A stretch of DNA of 64,000 nucleotides from Bemisia tabaci (Eukaryota; Arthropoda; Insecta; Hemiptera; Aleyrodidae). Shown here piece after piece: positions 12,101-22,802 of this stretch. Location of the stretch: positions 53,914,157 to 53,978,156 of the forward strand of contig NC_092797.1 of the NCBI RefSeq assembly GCF_918797505.1. Direction: 5' to 3'. The notes under the pieces were generated by a model that was given only the letters and a program-made list of their open reading frames with translations, did no database searches and was not told the DNA's origin. Made by a program: the position numbers and the translations under genes. How positions within the stretch are numbered: the stretch's first letter is position 1; every line of letters starts with the position of its first letter.

Positions 12101-15100
12101 TACATCAATTCTTTATCACCACCTTTGCATTTTTTAAACCGGCTGTTGATTCTGTAAATCAAATAAGCGAGCAACAACGGTACTGAGTCACGTGGGGATT
12201 CGCAGATTTGAAACCGACCTTTTAACCTTAGTAATTGGTGATATCTCCACATAACGCACCCTTGCCGGAAAAAAGCACTGTAGTAGAATACATGTTTATA
12301 TTTAACAAAGAAGAGGACCTTTCATTATTACGTAACACTAATACGTAACGCTTAGTAAATATTACATTCAGAGGCGAGGGAGCGAGGGGAGGGGACAAGA
12401 TACCAGCATCACGTAACGATGTAAATTTAAAAATAGTAAATTTCTCATCTGGAAACATGTTGAGAGTAAGGAGTCTTTTCAGAGGGGACATTGTTGAATT
12501 GAACTTATTATGTGGAACTAGAGCTTTTCTAGGGAAGGTCACCTCATCAAGGACGGTCTAGCAGGCAAAAGAAAGGCGGGGACGAGAGAGGTCTGGGAGC
12601 ATTTTTCTACCTCCGGGGGTCCGGGAGGCTCTCTCGGAAAACTCTAAAAATTAAGGCGTGTTCGAAATAATTTGATTGTAAGCACGCTGAAACAAGTTTA
12701 TAACTTAATTTAATTTTCATCTTCTCTCGAATTTTTGACGAGCAACAAGTTAAAATTCTTGAACTCAAGAAACGCTATAATTTTGGGCCAAATTAGAAAG
12801 TTGACCATGCATGCTATGAGTTTTACGTAAAAATTTGATGAGTGCACATGCATTTTGTTGATTCATTTCTACACCTGCCTGACGGTCCAATAGAAGCGAA
12901 CCGTTGTGTAATTGTCTCATTTGAAAAAGTTGTTCAACCAAAATCTCAGTTCATCTGACAGTTGAGTGATTCTACGAGAAAAGAACAATATGATGACAAT
13001 TTTCAGAGGAGTTATTTTCGACGAATCTAAAAAATCGTGTTTTGAGATTTCAACGGGAAACCCTCTCCAGTATTTTGAATTCAACTTTGCGAGCGGTTTA
13101 GTGGTTTCATGCCCTGAATCTAGCAGATTAGAATTCTGGATGTTTTTTTTTTTTTGAATCTATATAACTGGAACTTTAAACTTCACACTGCCACGACTCA
13201 TGTTTATTTTTACATTATTTATAGTATTTCGTTCCATTATGGTCGTAGACCTTTCTTCTACACTTATTGGGAACCTTTGATTGAAATTCAAAGTACATTT
13301 CAGTCAATTCAGTGAGTCATTTTCACTCATAGCTCAATTTATGTATTTTGTACACTAAGGCCAATTTTATATGAGAAAATTTACAATAAGTGGACGTTGC
13401 GGGTTGGAAATGGAGCGGGGAAGTTTTTTCAACCAACCCTCGAGTTTTCGCTTATACAATGAGAGACTATTACACAAGCTGATAATGGAAAGCATGGTCA
13501 TGCAATTATTATCTTAATTCAACAACAGCAGAGAATCTCATAGTGATGGATCAATTAGACCGCGTTAAGCAGAAAGGAATCAAGCTACTTCAGCTATTGC
13601 CATAATTAATTGGACAGTATACATTTTTTACATTAAAACGGATGTTCGGCTTTTTTTGCAAATTTCAGTGAATTTTGCACAGTATGAGGCAAATTCCTTA
13701 AAATTTTCAAAAAAATCCGCACAAACGTTCTCTTGTAAACAATTAAATTGCTAAGTCAAATTGGCCTGGTCAGTCAATGTGGCTTGGTTCCCTTCTGCTA
13801 AACGCGGTCAAATTTATACGGGGTTTACGTCAATCGTCAAATCTCCTATCGCTACTGTGTGAACTCGGCGAATACTCCCTTGCTCTCCAATTGCCTGGCC
13901 GGCAGTTGAAGGTCAGAGGGCCACCTTCTGACTTCTCATTGCACTCATCTCATCATTTTTGGTCTGTTCCCTTTTCCTACTTCATCATCATGAGCCCACT
14001 AACTACTTATCGATGGCCAAAGAGCAAAACCACGTATCTTTTACAGCGGTGTTTCAAAATTTCCGCTCGTTTTACATTTTTATGAAAAGAAACGAGCCAA
14101 TTATATGGCTTGAAATTTTGACTGAATATTCCCCTAACAGAGAAGAAAACGCAAGGAAGATTTCAAGAAATAACGTTAACTAGTTTTCCAAAGGAAGGAT
14201 AAAGTATGACAGGAAGTCTGCAACATCGCAAACGGAGATACTTGGTTTCACACTTTGGTCATCCTTACGTAAGTCGTGTAGATACTCTTATGTAAGTGAT
14301 TATTTGACGAAGCTTTGAGAAAGGTCAGACAGTGTAAAAAATTCCCTAGAGGACTTAAAAGAAACGTCTTCTTAAAAATGTATTTCATGAGGAGACGTCT
14401 AAAGTATGTACACTATTGATCACTTCGACATTAATTCGCAACCTTCCGGTCATCTTAATTATTTATTACATAGATCTCGAACGAAATTAACTATTCAAAT
14501 ATTCATAGAAAAGTTAATAAGTGAAACTGATGTGAATCGCTCTCCTGGCGTGTGCTATGAAATATTTTTCGACAGTATGTTTCAATCAGTCTACAGTGTC
14601 GTGTCCTCCTGGGTCCACCATTTAACGTTGGAAGGACACGGTGGCCTTCATTCTCAAGAGAATAAGGCCTAATAAAAGTATAAGAGCAGGGAGGAAAGAG
14701 GGTATTCTGTGTGCGTCCTCAAAAGGATGAAATATTGACTTAATCCACTGACCAGAAAAATGACGAAATAAGACCAGTAAATAATAAATTATTCCTTCGG
14801 ATGAATGATTAGATACCGAAAAATTCAGGAGAATGAAAAACAATGGAATATTTTTCAGCCACCAAAGAGATGAGACGAGGAATTGGATTGGAAGCAGAGA
14901 TGAACCAAGCCGCATCAGTTATTGCCAAAATTAACCGTACAATTTTTACGTTTAATTTTTTACGAAAGAACGTTTGTCCGGATCGTTTCGCAAATTTTAA
15001 GGAATTCGCTTCGTACTATGCAAAAAATTCACTAAAATTTGTACAAAAATCTGCACGACCGTTTTCGTGAAAAATTAAATAGCCCAGTTACACATGGCAA

Positions 15101-18100
15101 TAGCTGATATGGCTTGGTTCCCTCCAGCTTAACGCGATCTAATTATTGATGGAAGGGATTGGTATTTTTTTACCAGCAAAGAGATGTGACGAGGACTGCT
15201 GAGTGAATCACCGAATATGAAGCCAGGAGATATCGTCAGTGAAGATGCAAAAAGCTTGATTGCGGCGTTGCAAAGTTCCTGCTCCTACTTCAATCTTGGA
15301 CACGAATATTACATGACAGTTTTGTACGGAATTTTTAGGGAACAGCCCTTCTGAGGGCGAAGGAAATAACACGAAATCTCCTATTGACAACCAGAGACAT
15401 TCTTGGACTAGCAAAAATGTGACAGGAAACTTGCAATAGGATTGCGCGAATGTTCCTTTTTTTACCTTTTTGAAGATGCATAGGATTGCGCGAATTTCTC
15501 TGTAACTGAAAATTCACATGTTTGCGGAAATATTCAATATTCAACGAGGAAGCGTTAATCTGGCAACCTTCGTAGTTTGTGGTAGATAACTGCATCGCGG
15601 AAGACTATTCATTCCCTCCTTGCACTAACGAGTATATCTCTCTTCGATGGACAGCCCGCGCAGCACGAATGGCCCAGAGAGCTTTCATAGAAATTTACCA
15701 AGTGAACTACTAGTGGCTACTGTGGCCGCTACTCGGCCGCCAACCACTGAAAAAAACTACACGTAAAAATCGTAGAACAACCATGTTCAAGTTTTTTTTA
15801 GAGGTGAATGGATTCAAAACCCGACGGGTACACCCGAAAGACTCTCTGATTGCAATCTCTGATCTTATCTCTGATTGCAACGTTATGCACGACTTTCATT
15901 TTTTATTTTTAATACATGTTTTTAAAGAGCTACACACCGTTTTTCTGAAAAATGTCCGTGAATTTACTTAAATGATCTCAAATAAAAGTTTCAAAAATTT
16001 CGACGCGATATTTTCGTTCGTTCTATTATCTTTTAATGTAACCAAAAAAAAAAAAAAAAAAATTAAATATCATCCGAGTCTCTGAATTGTTACGGTTAGG
16101 ATACATATTTTCCCTTAAATTATGATAAAAACTGAAGCAGAAAGTCAAGAATGATGGCACGCAGTCTTACAGCATTCCTACACAGTCTTGTAGGCGCTAA
16201 TATGCGTTTCACGCCAACTGATCGACTGCACTGCGATTAGTGCAATGCGAGAAGTATTCATGCAGTCTTGTAGGCGCTGATACGCGCGTCGTGCCGACCG
16301 CACTGTTTGGCGCGATGCTTGAAGTATTCACAAAGTCTTGCAGGCGCTAATATACGTTCAATGCCGGCCGGACTGTGTTTGGCGCGATTATTCAAACTCG
16401 CGATAGAATACTCGCGACATTGAATAACAGGGCTTAAAAGGCCTGTTGTGTTCCAACGCCGTATGAGCATTCCAACGTTGCCTCGTTTCTCCCGATTAAA
16501 TATTTTTTTCCGAGAAAAGTTAGGAAAGTTCTTTATACCCACGACCATTACTCAATCTTTTCACTTCATTTATCATCAGAAGGTAAGACATCGATGGCTT
16601 GTCAACGAACTAACCTAAACTAGCGTTAACATAAAAATATGCGTTTATTTTCCAACTGTTTCCTATTTTGCCAAATTTCTACCTTAAATTAACTACATTT
16701 TACATTCGCGCAATCTTCATAACTTTTCTTAGACCTTCCGCGCGATCCTGGATTACCGCCTGCAATTTCGTTGGGGGCCGTTCATAAAATACGTAACACT
16801 CTAAAATGGAGGGGCGTCTGAGCTCGTGAAACAAGTAGGTACTTACGAGAAAGGGGGCGTGAGAGGTTAAGGACTGTGTCAAGTAATACTAGGCTCGGCG
16901 CGTAACGCTTTTTCGAAAATTAAACATGAAAAACCGACTAATTGTGGAAGAGAGAAGCATCAATTAGTATGGATCCAACCTTGCTGAAATTCCTTGACTC
17001 TCCGATTTTTTTCGCATTGAAGGTCCATATTTTACAAGATCCATCATAATTTGCAATAGCAAGGCGTGAATGATCGATTTTTTACATTTCCCTATTTGAA
17101 GTTGTGGTAAATAGTCGATAATTGAGGTGTTCGTTGCGAACACCCTCTTCAATGATCTTTTTCATATGTTTATAGTCTGTCCCAGATAAGAAGAGCGCTG
17201 GAAAATCAGAATAATTTGCACTATGTAGAAGCAAGGTATCGTTCGTTCTATTGTATAAATGGCAGGTCAATCGATATATCGTAAGGCACGCCACGCCACT
17301 GCTCATTTTTCGTATGTATTCAGGTCTAATGCTCAAAATCTGAAGGTCAAATTTGCCGAAAAACGTGGATTTTTCGGCATTCAGCTGAAAACAAACAAAA
17401 CCCACATTTTGCACCAAAACCAGCCTTCAGACCCAGCATTAGACCAGGATAGAGACCGGAGGAACCAATCATGATGTGCATCTCGTAAAATATAGACCTT
17501 AGATGAGCAAAAATTCGTAGAGTTTAGGGAATTCAGGGTGGGTCCAAAATCGACCCTTATCGATACTCCTCCTTTCCACAAAAAAAAAAAAAAAAATCAC
17601 ATAATGTCAAATCAAGTGTTGAGGAGTCGAATAGAGCGTTACGTGATTTTTTAGGGGGTATATGCCTGCGTTACTGGAACATTACAAGAGAAAGGGGTGG
17701 AAAAAAATTCAAGTTTCAGCGTTACGTGGTTTTTGAACGGCCACTCACGCTGATACAGAGTTCAATCATCGATGTTTACCATCGTTAAAATCTCGGGGGA
17801 CCCGCTGAGCATAATCAAAAAGTCCAAAATCAACCTACTAGGTTATAAAACGTTCTTATATTTGCACTGAGTTTTTCAATGAAGAACTACAATCTCTGGT
17901 TCAAACATAAAAACACCTATATCGATGGTGTGAGTCGGTAATCACATACCTCGTTTGCGGTGTCTGAAAACCTCAGCCTCTATAATTTTTTTAAGGAGAA
18001 CAAATTGACATCGTTCTTTGAAGTTTTTGCAGAATTTTCTTCGCACGGAGAAGAAAAATCACGGCAGTTTTAAAGAATTGCCGTTGAGTAGTTTTCCGTT

Positions 18101-21100
18101 TAAAAAATAAGTATGACAGGAAGTCTGCGACGTCGCAAATCGAGTTACGTGATTGCCGACTTACACCGTCGATATGCACATGGGAAGCTAATGGCTTCTA
18201 ACATTAGCGAGTAATTGTAGTTCCCAATTTCGAATATAATCAATTTCATATGATTATCATACAAAATAGCAATTTATTTTCTTGGTATGTTTCCTAGATT
18301 ATACTGGATCATGATGCCCCTGTTCAGCATATTGCTGCCGATCAACGCACCGGTGGAGTATTGGGGCGAGTCTATCTTGGTCTCCGTTTTTGTTGTGGGT
18401 TTCTTACGAGTCACCCTGTGTTTACACGGAGCCTGGATGGTCAACACCGCCTTCCTAGTCTGGGGACTCGATCCTCTTAACAAGTAAGTGCATTAAGTCA
18501 AACACTTCATGACGTCAGTTTATCATTAAAAAATAGGGAACTTAATTGAACTACATTTTGCAATTGGGAACTAAAATTTCTGGCTCGTCTGTAAATACAC
18601 TTATGTGCATAGGGAAACTAGTGGTACATATGTTGTTTCTAACTTGAGCCGAATATTTTGGTTCCTAATTGCAAATAAAATTTATTGCAACACCTCCTTC
18701 CTAAGGAAAACCGCCGTAGAATCATTTTTATGTTTCCTAATTGCTTTTAATACATATAGAATAAGATTTACTATCGACAAGAGTAATGAATATCTCTCAT
18801 TAAAGTTTTCAGACATTTGAGATCGAATAACGAATAAAAGTTTTAAAAAATAGAGAGTTTTAGAGGGTCACTTTCCCGGAAAATTTGTAGATTGCCAAAG
18901 AGAATAACCGAGGGCGCAGCCGTCAATTCACAAAAAAAACCCCTCTAATATTGTCTCTAAATACCAATTAAGTCAGCAGTTGACGAAACCAGACTTTACT
19001 TCGGTCAACAGATAGTTTATTTCTACGAGCCGTCGAATATTTTCGAAGAACCAAACAATTTTGGCTGATACGGACCATGTTCTTCACGCGCAAAAACACG
19101 TTAAAGTTCCTTCATTTTTGTCAGTATGCAACACGGACAGCAATCGAGCACGAATAGATGTATCAAAATATCGCCATCACTATCTTGTCATGTCGTGGCG
19201 AGGACGTTTCATCTAGATGCCATGTGGTTGATTGATTTTTACCAGGTCAATTAGCTCATTTACCACGTTTCCATTTCTAGAGAAATTTGGAGGGCACAAC
19301 TACTTACTCCCTTTCTATTCTCAAAGCTCGACATGGCGACGGAATTAAGTGGTTGAAATCGTTCGATAAATTACCGGGACTCTGAATTGAGCAGTTTAAC
19401 TGGCATATAACGCAACAAGCGTCCATAAAACTGAGGGATTCGAGCTCGCGGCAAGGTCAAACATAAAAGATCTGGGATTTTATAGATTCAAATGCTTGAG
19501 CTTCTGAATCTTCATCACTGTTCTGATGTCCTATAAAAAGGAAAGAGAGATAAAAAGAACAGTACCAGCTTTTTCATGTAGTTGCTAGTTGTTTTCTGTG
19601 TTGAAATGTTCGAAAAAATCTCATTTGAGTAGTAATACTAATATACTTTAAGTGTTGGGCGCTGGGGCCATAAGCGGTGTTAGGGGAAGTGGAGGGCAGT
19701 TCAGGGTAGAGTTGGGCCCGTTGAGAATTCCTTTTGAATTTGCCCTCATCGACGGACAGTTCACGAAATTTTAGACTTTATAAGTATGTATCTTAAGAGA
19801 GGCAGGCTCAAATCATTGTAGATAAAAAATTACGTCACCAGCAATCGTTTTCCGTCAATATTAGAGGCTCGGTGCGGCCCGCTGAATATTGATGAATTGG
19901 TCGTTTCATCACCAAGAATCGATTCATTTCCATAGATTTAAATGGAGAAAAACAATGTTGCCAATTTCCTGGGTCCGCCAATGCCGAGGTGCGACTTAGA
20001 CCACAAAGCACGTGCACGATGGAGAAAACACGTGCATAATGGAGAAAACACGCTAACCACGTGATACGAGAATCACGGGCAGGCAGGGACAGGGACAATG
20101 CAGTAATTAGTTTATTCCACAAGATGTCCCCGCGGTGAACCGAGAGAGGGGTCAGTGAATCCGTCCGAGTGTTATGAAAACGACACCGCTAACCGATATT
20201 TTGCGTGTTATCGTTCAATATCGAAATGAGAGGCGTTAGACTGCGCTGCTGTCTAAAAATCAGGGGAAACGGGTCATCCCTCATTGTTACAGAGTTTTCA
20301 CCTCTTTAGCAACGCAACATAACTTAGATCCACCTTGAAGTACGAATACAACTATTACTGCGCAGTGGATGTGCTTGTTGCATGTTGTTGGATTTGAAGG
20401 AGCTCTAGTTTTTCCCGTTTGTTGACTCATGCGCGCGCTCCACACTGTAGAGTGAGCTTGCACTTTTTAAATATACATGACATTATTGAGGTGTCTAAAC
20501 TTGGAGGTAACAAACATCCAGGTGTCGAAAACATTTTGCTATTAATTACTGGCTGTGCTTTAATTTTTGGCAAAAGCGAATCCATCACGTTTAGAATCTC
20601 ATTTCTGCTGGCTCCTTCTTTCCGATAAATGTATTTTGTAAATCTTGAAAAAAAAAAAAAAACTGGAATAATGAGAACGCGATGTATTGTATTCGGTTAG
20701 TCAAATGAACTGAATTCTTACATTCGCACAGTTTGAGCTCTAATTCAGGTTTTACAAACGGCATTTCATGGGAATACACAGTTGAAATGAGACCGTGGAC
20801 GACAAGTCGCATAAGTGCAGTATTTGCCATATCGAGAAATACGCGTTTAAAGTCTCAAAATTATATGGAGCCTTATGGCTGTAAAAAAGTTCAAACTCAC
20901 ATTTTGAAGCTTGAAAATTGGATTTTAGTCGTCAATTTTTCACAAAATGTATATTCTGACTAGTTCTAGTTTAAATTATGCAAGTTTGTTTTTTTCAAAA
21001 ACTGTACGAATTCTCTAATCCCTTCAAATGTGCCGTAAGGCATAATGTACTCGTTTAATGCCAAAACTTTAAAACGAGACAGTATTTTAGCAACAGTTGT

Positions 21101-22770
21101 TCGATGTCTTAATTTTTCTTTACTCTCGCCATAGATTCACATTGAATCACGAATACAACTATTATTACTCAATGGATGGGCGTGTTGTATCATGTCTAAA
21201 TTGAAGGCGTTTTAGATTTCTCGTTCGCTGACTCGAATGCGCGCGGTGTGCATGGACTTCTGCGTGGTACAGTGCAGATAATTTTGATTTTAAATGAAGT
21301 TCAGATGTTTTAAGGAAGATAAATAGTAAAATGTATTCTATCAATTAATATATATCAGTGTCTTTTCTTACACTATAGATGTAATTAGGTAACTGAAAGT
21401 TTAGTCGCACTTATTTAGCTAATTATACCACTAATTCCTAATTCGTTTCAAAGATTAAGTATGGTTCATTTAAAAATTCAAGACGTTAACATTAGTATTT
21501 AAGTAAATCTTTGCCGTCCACATAAAATCCATTAATTTTTCAACTGCCAAAAAGAACACCCTAAAAACTACACGATCTGCAGCACGAAACCTGAAGATAT
21601 CGCTAAGGGGCGTGATACCACTATTCAACCTCCTGGGAGCTCGGTGTGCCTATTCAATTCATTGAAGGCGTTTCTATTTGCCGGCGCGGCACGCTGATGA
21701 ACTATCGTATTAATAAGCAGATTTTCATGTGAAACTGTTTCTTCATGAATTGGAGGGTCTCTTGCAGAGACAGTAGACCCTCCACTGGTATCTTGGCAAT
21801 GATGAAAGTTTTTACTTTCGGGACTTCAACATTCAACTGCTGACCCACCTACTTGATCGATGGTTATAACAACGTGTTGGAAGTTCCGTTTTGAAAACAA
21901 ACCAAGGTTTGGAAAACTTTTTTGGCTCATGACGTCACCCGAAGCTCATCAAGCACCTTGCAGGTAGGTCAGCAGCCGAAAAAAGGATGATGACTGTTGC
22001 CCCCTCATAATTGTCCATAAAAAAATGTTGAATCCCCGAAAGTAAAAACTTCCACCAATCTTCCACCTGTCGCCAAGAGGCCAGAGGAGGGTCTTTTTGT
22101 CTCTGGTCAAAAACACTCGGAGTCGCATTTTTCAGGATGTCTACCATCAGTAAAAACCGGAAAATGTTTGGGAATTTGATGTCATCAGGAAAAAATCAGG
22201 AAAATTGATCTCGGATCAAAAAATTCAGAGTGCGTCAAGCGTTTTTAACTGCATGCAGTTTAGCACACGATGCAAAAGTGAAAACTGTGGTTTAATTCAT
22301 TCAATATGTTGATTTGTAAGATCAAACGAGTGACGGCTTTTCCGCGCAAAAAGTTTTGCTTCGATGACATATAAATGACGATGGCTTTCGCTTCTGTAGG
22401 CGTAGTCTACTTATTCTATGCTGGTGGTTTTAATTGTCGTGTATCTGTCGACAGGCGTTCAGCGGACACGAACCTGGTGTTCCTAGTGAACAAGAGCCTG
22501 TGGCCGCAGTACCACTACCTCCTGCCGTGGGACTACCAGTCGGGCGAGTACGGGACCTACGGCGACGGCTGCACGACCGCCTTCATCCGGATCTTCACCG
22601 TCCTGGGCCTCGCTGACCGACTCAAGACCATCGACTCCCGAGGGGTCCGCTCCGCCCTCGGGCAGACGGCCAAGACCGGGAAACCCCTTCTCGAGTGCCT
22701 CCAGATGTCCCAGGACGTCCTCACCGGACCTCACTTCGTCCCGGCCGCCGCAGAAGACGACCCAGTTTGA
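6012..22770 (+). CDS. Gene A: divergent acyl-CoA desaturase paralog, 5' incomplete (exons 6012-6142, 6685-6890, 18298-18483, 22455-22770)
   Basis: Four exons join in frame to give 278 residues and a TGA stop; about 80 N-terminal residues are missing. It belongs to the integral-membrane fatty acyl-CoA desaturase family (endoplasmic reticulum, di-iron, cytochrome b5-dependent in canonical members). The first box HRLWAH and second box DHRLHHK are intact. The usual NSAAH is NTAFL, and the usual HNYHH is PQYHY, so three metal-ligand histidines are absent. Flanking family residues are kept (PWDY before the C-terminus, then CTTAFIR). Internal exon lengths and phases equal those of gene B. No frameshift or stop is seen, so decay is unlikely. 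A related divergent insect clade (fly CG15531-like, from memory) may share these changes. Normal delta-9 activity is doubtful. Family membership is sure; function is not. Confidence 0.85.
6685..6890 (+). CDS. Gene A, coding exon with second histidine box
   Basis: The exon follows TTTAG and ends before GTAGGA, with two bases of an Arg codon left over. It encodes GPVYDWVLDHRLHHK (HxxHH at 6712-6726), then EEDPYN where the canonical enzyme has DPHN, and GYLGNRL where it has HVGWLL, so the acyl-channel lining is altered. It ends in MWQKR, equivalent to MFQKK. At 206 nt it matches the gene B exon exactly. Confidence 0.88.
7671..7760. repeat. Cluster of three GC-rich hairpins
   Basis: Three adjacent perfect palindromes: AAAACCGGCGC/GCGCCGGTTTT (7671-7705), G7-CTTCG-C7 (7709-7727) and CGCGCGC-TTC-GCGCGCG (7742-7758). 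Each is centred on CTTCG. The outer sequence is A/T-rich. A related cluster is at 10987-11056. Confidence 0.8.
7842..7853 (+). repeat. Poly(G) run, 12 nt
   Basis: One of at least ten G or C runs of 11-17 nt in the window. Confidence 0.9.
8184..8333 (+). repeat. 45-bp tandem repeat, about 3.4 copies
   Basis: CCTGACCCACTGTGCGACGA recurs at 8184, 8229, 8274 and about 8319, with GTTTGTCCAAAAACTTCT between. The period is a multiple of three, so both strands stay open with a 15-residue protein repeat; this alone is not evidence for coding. Confidence 0.85.
8703..8754 (+). repeat. Microsatellite (ATAC)n/(AT)n
   Basis: ATACATACATAC followed by ATATAT tracts, 52 bp. Confidence 0.9.
9117..9257. mobile_element. 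'GGATTACATTTTGCAA' family element
   Basis: Left TTAGGAACCTCTATCTCTAG, right AGTGGTTCCTTATTGCATAA then TGTAATCC; left terminus eroded. Confidence 0.6.
9280..9415. mobile_element. 'GCTAAGGAAAAACGCCGT' family, right-hand fragment
   Basis: GAAAATTTCAAAGGAAACAT leads to CCATACGGCGTTTGTCTTCA, matching the right half of the complete copies. Confidence 0.5.
10361..10640 (+). repeat. Direct duplication, 180-bp spacing
   Basis: GATTTTTGCGGCTATCGACA...AACCCGCTATATA...ATGACCCAGGCTTTTTTA (from 10361) is repeated, diverged, from 10541 (GATTTTGCGGTTATGCACAG...GAGCCCGCTGTAT...AAGACCCAGGTTTTTTTA). Confidence 0.7.
10987..11056. repeat. Second GC-rich hairpin cluster
   Basis: AGAGAGCGAAGCGCCCTCT, GGCCGC-GTA-GCGGCC and GGGGGCATAGCCCCC follow each other, then TAGTTTTTTAT. 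Organisation parallels 7671-7760 (three GC stems with very short loops, one centred on CGAAG = CTTCG complement). Confidence 0.7.
13558..13809. mobile_element. 'GACCGCGTTAAGCAGAAAGG' family element, complete
   Basis: Ends GACCGCGTTAAGCAG and CTAAACGCGGTC; the inner arms carry AAGCTACTTCAGCT / TGTGGCTTGGTTCC. About 252 bp. The interior contains AATCCGCACAAACGTTCTCT, shared with copies at 14868, 23080 and 60251. Confidence 0.75.
14030..14255. mobile_element. 'ACCGTCGATAT' family, diverged copy
   Basis: AACCACGTATCTTTTACAGC at left and TATGACAGGAAGTCTGCAAC ... GAGATACTTGGTTTCAC at right match the complete copy at 35752-36012. Confidence 0.55.
14868..15139. mobile_element. 'GACCGCGTTAAGCAGAAAGG' family, left end eroded
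   Basis: GAACCAAGCCGCATCAG on the left; right end GATATGGCTTGGTTCCCTCC then CTTAACGCGATC. The similar AAAGAGATG(A/T)GACGAGG occurs on both sides (about 14865 and 15175). Confidence 0.6.
16045..16063 (+). repeat. Poly(A) tract
   Basis: About 18 A in intron sequence. Confidence 0.8.
16150..16400 (+). repeat. Minisatellite, 70-80-bp period, three or more units
   Basis: AGTCTTGTAGGCGCT (one-base variants) at 16184, 16264 and 16334, each followed by a GACCGCACTG...GGCGCGAT segment. The same unit is in the hAT-like element at 3300-3460. Confidence 0.7.
16430..16545. mobile_element. 'GCTAAGGAAAAACGCCGT' family, left-hand fragment
   Basis: AACGCCGTATGAGCATTCCA then ACGTTGCC and CGAGAAAAGTTAGGAAAGTT; terminus and right half missing. 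Confidence 0.5.
16777..17742. mobile_element. Composite inverted-repeat element, ends GGCCGTTCATAAAATACGTAAC
   Basis: Left GCCGTTCATAAAATACGTAA, right GTTACGTGGTTTTTGAACGG. Repeats with ends of this type are widespread in insects (from memory). A second element (17057-17300) lies inside it. No transposase found in 966 bp. Confidence 0.65.
17057..17300. mobile_element. 'CAGTGGCGTGGC' family element
   Basis: Left AGCAAGGCGTGAATGATCGA, right ATCGATATATCGTAAGGCAC then GCCACGCCACTG. Inner palindrome GGTGTTCGTTGCGAACACC. Sister copies at 46850, 53445 and, reversed, 58889. Confidence 0.65.
17920..18176. mobile_element. 'ACCGTCGATAT' family element, complete, close to gene A exon 3
   Basis: Ends ATATCGATGGTGTGAGTCGG and CTTACACCGTCGATAT; inner arms contain TTTGCGGTGT / GACGTCGCAAA. 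It ends about 120 bp upstream of the exon at 18298. Confidence 0.75.
18298..18483 (+). CDS. Gene A, coding exon with third/fourth membrane segments
   Basis: Acceptor TTTCCTAG, donor GTAAGT; 186 nt, as in gene B. It encodes the hydrophobic run LYWIMMPLFSILLPINAP and then the helix ending in GAWMVNTAFLVWG. The Asn ligand is kept (18443-18445), but the histidine of the family motif NSAAH is Leu (18455-18457). The preceding intron is 11.4 kb and holds many inserted elements. Confidence 0.85.
18551..18690. mobile_element. 'GGATTACATTTTGCAA' family element
   Basis: CTACATTTTGCAATTGGGAA at left, TTGGTTCCTAATTGCAAATA at right, and GTGCATAGGGAAACTA in the centre; 67 bp after the gene A exon 3 donor. 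Confidence 0.65.
20330..21290 (+). repeat. Two diverged direct copies of a core repeat, about 800 bp apart
   Basis: ACGAATACAACTATTACTGC...GATTTGAAGGAG (about 20341) and ACGAATACAACTATTATTAC...AATTGAAGGCGTTTTAG (about 21151), with CGTT(T/C)GCTGACTC-like sequence after each. Related to the cores of the arrays at 38972 and 54631. Confidence 0.55.
22455..22770 (+). CDS. Gene A, terminal coding exon with degenerate third histidine box
   Basis: Acceptor GTCGACAG; the first base completes the Lys codon begun in the previous exon. The expected HNYHH reads P-Q-Y-H-Y (22504-22518), keeping only one of three histidines, yet the following LLPWDYQSGEYGTYG is well conserved in style. The exon is about 3 codons shorter than gene B between the splice site and the box, and it has a different C-terminal tail ending DDPV. 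Codon third positions are almost all G/C, in sharp contrast to the first exons. The stop is TGA at 22768-22770. An open frame extends upstream to 22375, but that part is intron. Confidence 0.88.
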
Positions 22771-22802
22771 GAGACCCTTTTCTGACCCCCGACAGGCCGA
22801 CA

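Larger units (their letters stand above)
6891..18297 (+). other. Gene A long intron (11.4 kb)
   Basis: Bounded by GTAGGA and TTTCCTAG. It contains the hairpin cluster at 7671, tandem repeats at 8184 and 10361, and several inverted-repeat elements listed separately. In 9420-10360, 11060-13557, 14280-14860 and 15140-16140 I see no gene or clear element. Confidence 0.75.
18484..22454 (+). other. Gene A last intron (4 kb)
   Basis: Bounded by GTAAGT and GTCGACAG. Holds the fold-back copy at 18551, a fragment near 18705, and the core-repeat copies near 20340, 21150 and 21610. I see nothing identifiable in 18840-20300. Confidence 0.75.

Noticed and set aside
22375..22454. Upstream extension of the terminal exon frame as an independent 131-aa gene
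   Set aside because: A good acceptor at 22454 and exact phase match to the previous exon show that the upstream part is intron.
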